Of a stretch of DNA of 64,000 nucleotides, positions 56,414 to 64,000 are shown piece after piece. The translations under genes and the position numbers were made by a program. The notes beneath the pieces were generated by a model. That model saw nothing but the letters and a program-made list of their open reading frames with translations. It did no database searches and had not been told where the DNA came from. The DNA is from Sipunculus nudus. Lineage: Eukaryota > Annelida > Sipuncula > Golfingiida > Sipunculidae. Within the stretch, counting starts at the first letter, position 1. Each line of letters begins with the position of its first letter. The stretch covers positions 69,032,676 to 69,096,675 of the forward strand of contig CM049316.1 of assembly GCA_026874595.1 (NCBI GenBank). The letters are read 5' to 3'.

Positions 56414-59353
56414 ATGACGGAAACGTCGCCATGTGTGACCGGCATTCACATCGCTTCTGAGAATGGGAACATGACAGGTACGAGGATCATGATTCTTGCA
56501 TGGAGGTTTCATGCCATATCCCACGACGGAACGTGTGCCTTGGCTACTTTCACCTGCGTTCCGTGTGAGGGGACAGATAAGGGCGTCCGATATCTGCCTC
56601 TGCCTTTTAAAATACCGGGAGGGTTGAATGTCAGGTTACATGCACATCTGCCGAAAGACCACAGGGACTCGCATACCTGGAAGTGCCCTTGGACATTCTG
56701 TGACAAACTCCCGACCGAAAATAGCGTGTGGCACGATTTCATACCTCACCTTTTTCAGGCACTCTGTATGCACCTATCCGCTGCTAGTAGGAACAAAGAG
56801 CACCCGCTCGCCTGTTTCCCTCCGCTGATGACTAGTGGTGTGCGACCTGTCTTCCTGCCGGCACCCCGTGGCGGGACCGGGAGGTACCCAGGTGTTCTCT
56901 CACACTTTGCGCTTGACCATTCGGAGATGGACATGCGTGCGTGGCTGCATGTGAAACGCTTACGTTTACCAACAGATGTCATCGGAAATGTTTCCTGGCC
57001 TGCACACGACCTCCAACGGAAATCGACAAACCGTGCGACCGACAGTGATGCGGACGCAATCACGGAGCGAACATTCACACGAGTCGTCAATTCGGCCGTA
57101 CACGAGTCCCTCAACGTATGCAATGGTCACCGCCAAAGGCACAACGCTGTCGCATGGGACCCGCTTTCGCGCGCCGTCATACACTTATTGCAGACGTCCG
57201 GTGCCACGATGAACGTACCCTCAGACATGTTCACATTGCCACAGCTCACATTAGCACGATGCCCTGTACCACAAACAGCCAACCCTTTGAGGAAAGCGCG
57301 TGAATTGAGTGCATTTTCCGAAATGCTCAACCAATGTTTAGAGGACACGGAGTTCGGCGGTGCGTTCCTATTGTGTCAACCTCCGTCACACACGCTCCCG
57401 GATGACATCCATTGGCTGGACGTCAGCTCTGACCTAAGTGACATCAGACATGGTGCCTTCGCGCAGGCGTCATGGGTCCTGGAACACATGTGTCCTTCGC
57501 CCCTGCACAGGTCGGAGCTTTTTATTATATTACCCTACGGTTGTGTGGTTACTGGCCAGGGTAAATTGGCCTTTGTGAATTCGGGTGTCCCGTGTCACGC
57601 AGGCGAGGATAGCCTGCACGCCCATATATCCATCATGGGATGGCCGCTGAATTTGTCACCTCAAGCTTTTGTTGCGGATGTCGCCATACCCCTGTCAAAA
57701 CGGCATAGCAAAAGCACAACAGAACCACATAGCCGAATCCCAATTGAGCCACATACGTGCAATCCATGCGTCTGCAACGAAGGAGAACCCCTTTCAGAAC
57801 AGAACCAAGCACGCGATGATGAGGGTGCCGATAAAGATAATCATGCGGTCACTATCGTCAAAGGACTCCCGCCGCAAACGGGAGGGGTGATTTATGCCAA
57901 GCGGGGCGTTCACACGGGGCAGTTTTACGGTATGGACGCCAACCAGTTTTACCCCACCCTAGGAGCACACCTGGACACGGAGTATTTACGTGAGCTGCTG
58001 GCTTGGTTGGCGGAACGCAGGCGCTTATTCTCACCATCGAAATCGGCCGCCTCCCGCGTAAAAGCCTGCCAAGTGATCACTTACGGACAGTCGAAGTATT
58101 ACGCCCCTGAGCTCTATGACAGATGGACACAACTGGCACAGCAGGCAAGTACAGCTATGGTGGAGTGCGTGCCTAAAACGAATCGTTTGTTGCGCGTGAT
58201 GAAAGACAGCGTACTGTTCGAGGCTTCCCCAGACCTAACGGGCACAAGCGAAGACGCGGTTGCAGGGTCTGATGCGGAACTGGATATATTTCAAAGCAGA
58301 GTACAGAGTGTGACAGGCTTTGCTGAGATGACCTTCAAACTCGAAGGGTCCTACAACCTCGTCGGCCTCATCGGGCCCTGTCATTTATTTCACGCCAAAC
58401 GCGATCCATCGTCCGGTTGGCGCTTGTCCAAGGTAACTGGCATCCACAGGTCTGATCATTGCCAAGCTGTCTCAGAGGCCATCGACGCCACGTTACATGA
58501 GGTCGTGCTGATACTCGGCGGAAAAGCAGACACTGGCTGCCCAGTGGAAGTCGCAACGCGAGATGAAGTGGAACAGTGTGTGCGTGCAGGCATGAAAGAA
58601 ATGTACAAACACTGGCCGACAACGTGGGAAGTGCACACGACAGACCTAAAAGGCGTTTTGGGAAATCAACCCGATCTCGTCAATCGGTTCCTCCTGCCCG
58701 CTTTCCCGACAAAGCTGTCAGCTCCTACGAAGGGGGCACACTGCAAACAGAAGGGTGATTTCGCCGAAGTAACAAAAGCCCTGGTGTCACTGCGAGATTT
58801 CGATCCTTACGTGTGGAAGGAAGGCCGTTTGCCTGTACGTTTGACCGTGAAGGGGAAAGCGGGGCCTTACGTTTGGGTTGAACGCCCCGCAGTGTACAGT
58901 CCGGCCGACTGGGCATACAGCCCTTTCCACAGGGGGTTGCTGGGAGACGCCGAACACGCGGGCCGCCCTATCCTGTCATGTTCCAAAATCAAAGCACGAA
59001 ACGTGCCGGCAGAGGACCTGTGTTTCAACGTGGGACTAGTGCACCGTGACCACGTCTTGCCAGGCACAACCTTAGACTGGGAAAGGTACAACGACGTACT
59101 GTACGCGGCGGTGCTGCCAGTCTTGCGAACTGTAACAACGGCGCAACTGCAGAAGATGCTATCGCACATATTTCATTCCGTCGCCGTCCAACACACACCC
59201 CCACGGTCTGCCCACGCGCAAGAAAACCTGTTACCCTACGGTATAAAATCGCTGTGTCCAACCACCATGGCAGAGTGCCAAAGATTGCTGCGTCTTGATG
59301 ACGAACGCACCCTGTTGTGCGATTCAGATTCATGTTACCCGTCTTGTTCGTGA
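56414..59353 (+). CDS. Candidate UL8-like helicase-primase subunit (inactivated family B polymerase)
   Basis: ATG 56414 was chosen because the longer frame opens with GTG. The 979-residue protein has traces of a family B polymerase palm: FYGMDANQFYPTL (D508, Y513, P514) resembles motif A (D-x2-S-L-Y-P), and LRVMKDSVLF (K597, D598, S599) sits where motif C (DTDS) would be, but the first catalytic Asp is lost. Between them an ITYGQSKYY stretch could be a motif B remnant. The herpesvirus UL8 subunit is known to be an inactivated family B polymerase that partners UL5 and UL52, both present here. The N-terminal 450 residues are globular with a disordered Cys/His-containing linker (about 445-480). 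The motif reading is by eye and needs a profile search; an unrelated protein is possible. Confidence 0.45.
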   Translation: MTETSPCVTGIHIASENGNMTGTRIMILAWRFHAISHDGTCALATFTCVPCEGTDKGVRYLPLPFKIPGGLNVRLHAHLPKDHRDSHTWKCPWTFCDKLPTENSVWHDFIPHLFQALCMHLSAASRNKEHPLACFPPLMTSGVRPVFLPAPRGGTGRYPGVLSHFALDHSEMDMRAWLHVKRLRLPTDVIGNVSWPAHDLQRKSTNRATDSDADAITERTFTRVVNSAVHESLNVCNGHRQRHNAVAWDPLSRAVIHLLQTSGATMNVPSDMFTLPQLTLARCPVPQTANPLRKARELSAFSEMLNQCLEDTEFGGAFLLCQPPSHTLPDDIHWLDVSSDLSDIRHGAFAQASWVLEHMCPSPLHRSELFIILPYGCVVTGQGKLAFVNSGVPCHAGEDSLHAHISIMGWPLNLSPQAFVADVAIPLSKRHSKSTTEPHSRIPIEPHTCNPCVCNEGEPLSEQNQARDDEGADKDNHAVTIVKGLPPQTGGVIYAKRGVHTGQFYGMDANQFYPTLGAHLDTEYLRELLAWLAERRRLFSPSKSAASRVKACQVITYGQSKYYAPELYDRWTQLAQQASTAMVECVPKTNRLLRVMKDSVLFEASPDLTGTSEDAVAGSDAELDIFQSRVQSVTGFAEMTFKLEGSYNLVGLIGPCHLFHAKRDPSSGWRLSKVTGIHRSDHCQAVSEAIDATLHEVVLILGGKADTGCPVEVATRDEVEQCVRAGMKEMYKHWPTTWEVHTTDLKGVLGNQPDLVNRFLLPAFPTKLSAPTKGAHCKQKGDFAEVTKALVSLRDFDPYVWKEGRLPVRLTVKGKAGPYVWVERPAVYSPADWAYSPFHRGLLGDAEHAGRPILSCSKIKARNVPAEDLCFNVGLVHRDHVLPGTTLDWERYNDVLYAAVLPVLRTVTTAQLQKMLSHIFHSVAVQHTPPRSAHAQENLLPYGIKSLCPTTMAECQRLLRLDDERTLLCDSDSCYPSCS

Positions 59354-59434
59354 ATATCAAACCAATACGGATTCACCCTTCGAAGCGCCCGTGTACCCAC
59401 ACGCGATAAGACCAGATACAGCTTTGAAATAACT

Positions 59435-60394
59435 ATGGAAAACGGACATGCAAAGCGCTCCGAGTTTACGGATTTATACGTTGGTTTCCAACTTTTGGAC
59501 AGATCTGCCGGTATGAGGGATTTCATTGAATGGCTGCTCCACCTTAAACACGATGACACGTTTACATTCTGCGGTGGACCAGACGCATTTACTAACAGAC
59601 GAAAGCACATAGCATACCGTATGGCCCGATGCTTCGCTGATTACGCCCTCGTGCTGGAGGCAATACACTTCGCGCTAGAACGCATAGGACTGGAAGACCG
59701 CACACTGTGGGCAGCTTTTATGCCGGACGGAGTCGGTTTGCGCATATCCGCCTTCATGCAAAACAAAACGTATTCGTCTCTGTGGGCGTCTGTGGGTAAA
59801 CCCCATGAAATTGAGCTCAGGACGGCCTGGGCGGCGGCAACCCAATTCTGGACGCCAACGGGAACACCATACGCAGAAGAGGGCCATTTCCACCTGTCGT
59901 ACGACCACGCACGTGACCCCGTACCGGGCGCCTTGCGTTTCACCGCATGCGGAGCTCTGGCTTTGGCTTGCGTGTCGACCAATACGGCCGCTAGGATGGG
60001 ACAGATGCTACGTTTCCACATGGACCGGAGGCTTGCACTGCCGGCCATAGTTATACGTGACATGGCGCTCGGGTTCCTCATGATGTCGGGTGCAATACGC
60101 CACAAGAGCGAAGGCTTTATTTACACCGTAGACATGGATATGATACACCCTTTGCGCAGGCTGCTGAAGTCACACGCTTCCACCTGCCCTCTACCCGATG
60201 CCGATATGAATGGTGCCGCTCACGGATCAAACACGTGCCGCGGGAAGTGTACAGGACACGTCTGGGCCACTGTGTTCCGACTGTTACAGGCCGGGGATGC
60301 AATGGACCCAGTAGCACAGTACGCAAGGGACATGCGCCTGTCACACGAACACGTGTGGAACGGTGGGTTGGGTCGCGGAAACGATATCCCATAA
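59435..60394 (+). CDS. Unknown protein, 319 residues
   Basis: Intact frame from ATG 59435, 81 bases after the UL8-like stop on the same strand, with no separate promoter seen. The protein is a compact mixed alpha/beta chain, with a moderately hydrophobic helix-rich part around residues 165-215 that does not look like a membrane span. Its length equals that of triplex protein 2 (VP23) of vertebrate herpesviruses within a residue or two, and capsid genes are near, but size alone is weak evidence. No motif was recognised. Confidence 0.55.
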   Translation: MENGHAKRSEFTDLYVGFQLLDRSAGMRDFIEWLLHLKHDDTFTFCGGPDAFTNRRKHIAYRMARCFADYALVLEAIHFALERIGLEDRTLWAAFMPDGVGLRISAFMQNKTYSSLWASVGKPHEIELRTAWAAATQFWTPTGTPYAEEGHFHLSYDHARDPVPGALRFTACGALALACVSTNTAARMGQMLRFHMDRRLALPAIVIRDMALGFLMMSGAIRHKSEGFIYTVDMDMIHPLRRLLKSHASTCPLPDADMNGAAHGSNTCRGKCTGHVWATVFRLLQAGDAMDPVAQYARDMRLSHEHVWNGGLGRGNDIP

Positions 60395-60950
60395 TTCAAC
60401 CCTACCTTTCCCACCTCCACTATTCCCGAGGATCTCTGCAACTGCAGAAACGTCTTGACGGATTGACAAAGACGAAACTCTAAGTAAGAAGCAGGTGGCT
60501 GGAAATGAGGAGATGTTGAACCCTACAGAATCAGACCGAGTTTTTGGACACTGATCATATCATACACACTCGTATTTCATTAATAAATTGAGTTCAGACC
60601 ACAATAAAGATAGATATATATTTATTTATTGTTTCACATTGTCATTGCTCTGCTGTGTTTTCGAATGTGTATGTGCGTGTGTGTGATGTAGGTCATATGA
60701 CAAAACGCTCTAAAGGTACAAAAGTCCAGCGCGATCAGATAACGTACACGTCAGAACGGCTGATTGGGGTACCTGACAAAAAAAAACAATGTACAATTAT
60801 AACAGTTTAAAGTTGTATACACATCACAAAGAGAAACATATACCACATCACTCGCAAAACTGGTTTGGCTGGACCACAACAAAACATACGTTGTCACATG
60901 TAAATGTCCGACACGCGCAAATCCCATGATGGGGACAGTATCAAACCTTT
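60395..60950. other. Convergent 3' region with polyadenylation signals
   Basis: A 556-base AT-rich stretch. It carries AATAAA on the plus strand near 60603 and TTTATTTATT (AATAAA on the minus strand) near 60620. No open frame looks like a gene. Confidence 0.55.
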
Positions 60951-62549
60951 TCAATCAGTATTGGGTTCCACGATGCAACACAACAATGCCACGTCCATAT
61001 TGTCGTCAAGCAGTACTCTTGACATGTAGTCACCATGTGTAACAAACACGTCGAAGGGCGACACAAGAGACTCCAAGACCAGTTGCACAAAACGTCTGCC
61101 CTCCTCGGAAAACCTGACAGCTTCCACGACACGGGCGAATTCGGGGTCCTCAACCACCACGATGGGTCCAGACCGAGCGTCCTTACAGATTACACAATTG
61201 TATGTGTTCAACGTCTCACCCCATGTCCCCGTGAGTTCATATCGCCATTGTGGTTTGACGGGTAGTTCCTCCACGCAGCACACGGTGATAATCTGGTCGC
61301 ATTTCTTATGTGCATATCGTAGACCTTCCGTGTTTGCTGCAAAGTTCGCATAAACGAGGATGTGTGGGTACGATATTAACCCAGCGGACATAATATCACA
61401 GATCACTCGGGGTTGCAGATGACGGACAACCGTGATCAGATCACGGTCAAGCGCTGTGGCCGTTCGCCTGTGCGTTACAGACGGTCGCAGTGGTCCAACG
61501 TATCTCTTCTCTTTCACATGATGTTCTGCGACGTCTGATGTTTCGGCACGCAACTGCTGTACGTGACTGTGACAACCGCCAGCATGAGACTCATTGGATG
61601 CGGCTTTGGGCTTTCGCCGAATCTTGCACATCAACATTACCGTCCTTCCGTTGACAGAAGCCCTGTTGACATCATCTGTCAGCAACACCTGCCAGGGGTT
61701 GGTGTCAGTATCCTCCTCGGTCACCATGGCTTCCAAGAGGCTTTGCAAAAACGCACGACCGCCATCGGAATCGCTCGCGGCGCGCACAAGGCATTCAAGC
61801 TTTGGGTACGTCACCAGCACCATACGTTCGCCACTAGCGTTTGTGTACGCCCCACAATGGAACGTACTCAGCACCTGGTCCCATTTTCCAACAAGACTGT
61901 AACTGTGATCGGGCTGTAAGGGCAATTCCTGAACGCAGTATATGGTAAAATCCTTTCCGCAAAACACGTTTTCCTGTGATGCAAATTGCACAACGCAATC
62001 AAGCATGTGTGGGAAGAAGGCCAATGCTGCCGCCACCAGATCACATATTAATTCGGGGTTCAGTTGCTCGACGAGTTCGGACGCTGCTCGGTTGGTACAC
62101 AGAAAGAACAAATCTCTCTGTTCTGATGAACTTGTCATAATTCCTTGATCAGTTCCCGTTGGTCTGGCACCGGGGTGTTTATCGGGACACTCTAGCAGGA
62201 CCTCCGCCACAGTGGAAACTGCACCCTGAACGCCAGTGTCGTTAAGATAGATCACGTTCCCCGGTCTCTGGACTGTTTGCGGGGATTTCAACTGGCATCT
62301 CACGTCCAGATAACACACACCGGAAATGTGTTGTCGGAAGCATGCAAACGATACATGACCGGGCCTACCTTTTGGTTTGGCGGTATCGTTACACGTCCCG
62401 GGTTCCCCATCGTTCGATTTGGTACACGCGGTACCATCCGGTCGAGGGGCTTCCACTTCGCGATCTGATATGACAGTCTTACCCGTGCTGCAGCCTTCAG
62501 CTTCAACTTTCTTTGTCGCCGGGAGCGACGTGTTTTCGTTCGACGACAT
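60951..62549 (-). CDS. Unknown protein with a tandemly duplicated domain, 532 residues
   Basis: ATG 62549 start, with a TATA box on the same strand at 62611-62618. After a polar N-terminus (1-60) and a Cys-containing segment, residues 163-310 and 378-526 align with each other over about 148 positions: shared blocks include VICD/LICD, a YCVQELP/CCVEELP strand, WDQVLSTF/WGETLNTY, a GRAFLQ-x-LLE/GRRFVQ-x-VLE helix and an end in L-x-CKI/LLCCI. The linker between copies is basic and histidine-rich. Each copy looks like a small alpha/beta domain. No known family was recognised; the duplication itself is clear. Confidence 0.65.
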   Translation of the reverse strand: MSSNENTSLPATKKVEAEGCSTGKTVISDREVEAPRPDGTACTKSNDGEPGTCNDTAKPKGRPGHVSFACFRQHISGVCYLDVRCQLKSPQTVQRPGNVIYLNDTGVQGAVSTVAEVLLECPDKHPGARPTGTDQGIMTSSSEQRDLFFLCTNRAASELVEQLNPELICDLVAAALAFFPHMLDCVVQFASQENVFCGKDFTIYCVQELPLQPDHSYSLVGKWDQVLSTFHCGAYTNASGERMVLVTYPKLECLVRAASDSDGGRAFLQSLLEAMVTEEDTDTNPWQVLLTDDVNRASVNGRTVMLMCKIRRKPKAASNESHAGGCHSHVQQLRAETSDVAEHHVKEKRYVGPLRPSVTHRRTATALDRDLITVVRHLQPRVICDIMSAGLISYPHILVYANFAANTEGLRYAHKKCDQIITVCCVEELPVKPQWRYELTGTWGETLNTYNCVICKDARSGPIVVVEDPEFARVVEAVRFSEEGRRFVQLVLESLVSPFDVFVTHGDYMSRVLLDDNMDVALLCCIVEPNTD

Positions 62550-62610
62550 TTTTGTGCAACAGCCTCGACGGCGGCGTAGAGGTCTATGAGGGCATACCTA
62601 CCAACCGCGA

Positions 62611-62618
62611 TATTTATA
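62611..62618 (-). promoter_or_regulatory. TATA box of the duplicated-domain gene
   Basis: TATAAATA on the minus strand, about 62 bases before ATG 62549, a typical spacing for a short leader. Confidence 0.6.
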
Positions 62619-62797
62619 AGGCTGTGGAAGTGCCGGTGCATCACGTGATCACATGTACCAGCGGCTGTCACATTTATATATATGATGTGGTATCAGTCAA
62701 CCCCCCCCCTCCAGATTTTGCCAAAAACGGGTTACACACGTGACGCACGCTGATTGGACGACCGTCAGCCGACTGGGCATACAAAGTGCTCCTGCGC

Positions 62798-64000
62798 ATG
62801 CTGCCCGGCCATTTCTCTGATGCCAGTTACGCCGACATGCAAACCCCAAACGCGCACTGCTATTCAGAAGGTCTAGCCATACGCGTGGATGAGCTTTTGT
62901 CCCTGGTGCAAACAGGTCTCAGGAGGAAAGACATCCAACACGTGTTGCAGGCCACCGATGAACTGTTAGGATCAAGACGACCGCCCAAACTAAAATGGAA
63001 ACACGTTGTAAAGTTCCTGCTGGAAGACCATTGCTTGGCACCGGCGCGTGTTTTCACGTTAGTGGCCGATTTGTCAAATGCAACGGGGATCAAGTCGAAA
63101 CGCAACATGAGATCTGTCATTGAAACTCTGTTGGACGTGAAAACATCTCGTGTAGCTGTGTGCATGTGTACCGCGACTTTGACCCCTCCCTTCCTGCACC
63201 CGAGAACCCCGCTTCCACCGATGAGGGTGTTTCAACCGGACGCAACTCTGATACCGTTGGTGGAATCGGAACCAGGGACAATGTCCGCCGCGCTCGCCCT
63301 GACCAATCTGCTGCGGGCATGGCGTGATTGGAAAAACAAGGTGGAAGAATGTAACGACTGGGACGTGAATCCGATCGTGACCGGTGACACGAAAGACGAC
63401 ATCGCGGTTTGGCTGTTGTCAGCAGCCAGACACGTAGCCATGTGCATGACGTGCTGTCCGGCAAAGGTCACAGACGCAGGGAAGGCAGTGTTGCAGAGTA
63501 AGCCACACGGGAAGCCACAGCTTATCGACCTGGTGCTGTCTCTGCTACAACGGGAGGCCATAGCTGACCGGGACAGTTACATGCAAGTGTTCATATCGGC
63601 GTGTGGCAAGTTTGCACGATACGGTGACCCTGTTTTGATTCTTTTCTGTGTCGTGATCAGGTACCTGATGTGCATGTGCCCTCCTGCACTGAAGAACCGG
63701 AAAGGCGGCCGGGGGCAGCTTGTGAACCACGACGCTTCCAAAACGTTGCTGGTCGACGAGGTGTTGGTTAAACCAAAGTCTCTACCACCTTTGAACGTTA
63801 TGCCTGACTACGCCATCGACCGCACAACCAGACGGGGCAGGACGGGACGCAGCGTCCCACAGCCACCAGGGTTGGTTACCGAGCGTGCAGCAGACCCCAC
63901 CCACTGTACAGAGTTTTACGGTGCCCGGCGGAAACGTTCGCACCAGTCGATGGAACATTACGCCGAATTGTATCCCGTTATTACAAACCAGTGGGTGTGT
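62798..64000 (+). CDS. Unknown protein, N-terminal part, cut by the right edge
   Basis: A frame from ATG 62798 stays open to the last base (401 codons). An in-frame TGA lies about 50 bases before the ATG, so the start is firm. A TATATATA stretch near 62675 may be its promoter. The visible part is helical and Cys-containing (CMTCC near residue 212), and near residues 330-350 has a PDYAIDRTTRRGRTGR stretch followed by a basic region. I do not recognise the family. Confidence 0.65.
   Translation, partial: MLPGHFSDASYADMQTPNAHCYSEGLAIRVDELLSLVQTGLRRKDIQHVLQATDELLGSRRPPKLKWKHVVKFLLEDHCLAPARVFTLVADLSNATGIKSKRNMRSVIETLLDVKTSRVAVCMCTATLTPPFLHPRTPLPPMRVFQPDATLIPLVESEPGTMSAALALTNLLRAWRDWKNKVEECNDWDVNPIVTGDTKDDIAVWLLSAARHVAMCMTCCPAKVTDAGKAVLQSKPHGKPQLIDLVLSLLQREAIADRDSYMQVFISACGKFARYGDPVLILFCVVIRYLMCMCPPALKNRKGGRGQLVNHDASKTLLVDEVLVKPKSLPPLNVMPDYAIDRTTRRGRTGRSVPQPPGLVTERAADPTHCTEFYGARRKRSHQSMEHYAELYPVITNQWVC

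Overview
The window carries a long stretch of a large, intronless, double-stranded DNA virus genome of the herpesvirus order. The evidence is a set of core herpesvirus gene families: a capsid maturation protease/scaffold with its Ser-His-His triad, a UL5-type SF1 helicase, a UL52-type primase, a UL32-type packaging protein, a protein kinase joined to an alkaline-type exonuclease (UL13 and UL12 functions), a giant tegument protein with a UL36-type (C76) deubiquitinase, a candidate major capsid protein, and a candidate UL8-type inactivated family B polymerase. The proteins look very divergent from vertebrate herpesviruses, which points to an invertebrate (mollusc-type or unnamed) lineage. That placement is inference. 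I cannot tell from sequence alone whether this is a free virus or a copy integrated in an animal genome.

Layout. 1-304: start of a minus-strand gene cut by the left edge. 620-7714: unknown gene, protease/scaffold and helicase, all plus. About 7.75-12.87 kb: a 5 kb gene-free island that is AT-rich at both ends, with three tRNA genes, a 170-bp direct repeat and a 2.9-kb imperfect palindrome whose centre is made of about 105-bp GC-rich tandem units. 12.9-14.5 kb: unknown minus gene. 14.5-30.5 kb: three consecutive plus-strand frames that look like one or two giant tegument proteins. 30.6-33.9 kb: a half-helicase ATPase and a large unknown protein, both minus. 34.1-34.7 kb: small coiled/basic protein with a duplicated 3' end. 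34.9-42.1 kb: minus-strand block with a UL31-like candidate, UL32-like protein and primase. 42.1-46.0 kb: coiled-coil protein and kinase-nuclease fusion, plus. 46.4-50.2 kb: four minus-strand genes, three of them membrane proteins. 50.5-55.4 kb: candidate major capsid protein. 55.7-60.4 kb: small minus gene, UL8-like candidate and a 319-residue protein. 60.9-62.5 kb: protein with a duplicated domain. 62.8 kb to the edge: partial plus gene.

How the genes fit together. The helicase, primase and UL8-like protein would form the replicative helicase-primase complex. The kinase-nuclease would process replication intermediates and phosphorylate viral and host proteins. The protease/scaffold, capsid protein and UL32-like protein serve capsid assembly and DNA packaging. 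The giant tegument block and the membrane proteins serve virion assembly and entry. Starts were set to ATG; several longest open frames begin at GTG or TTG and were shortened. Polyadenylation signals and TATA boxes sit at gene ends and starts, as expected for Pol II transcription of a nuclear DNA virus.
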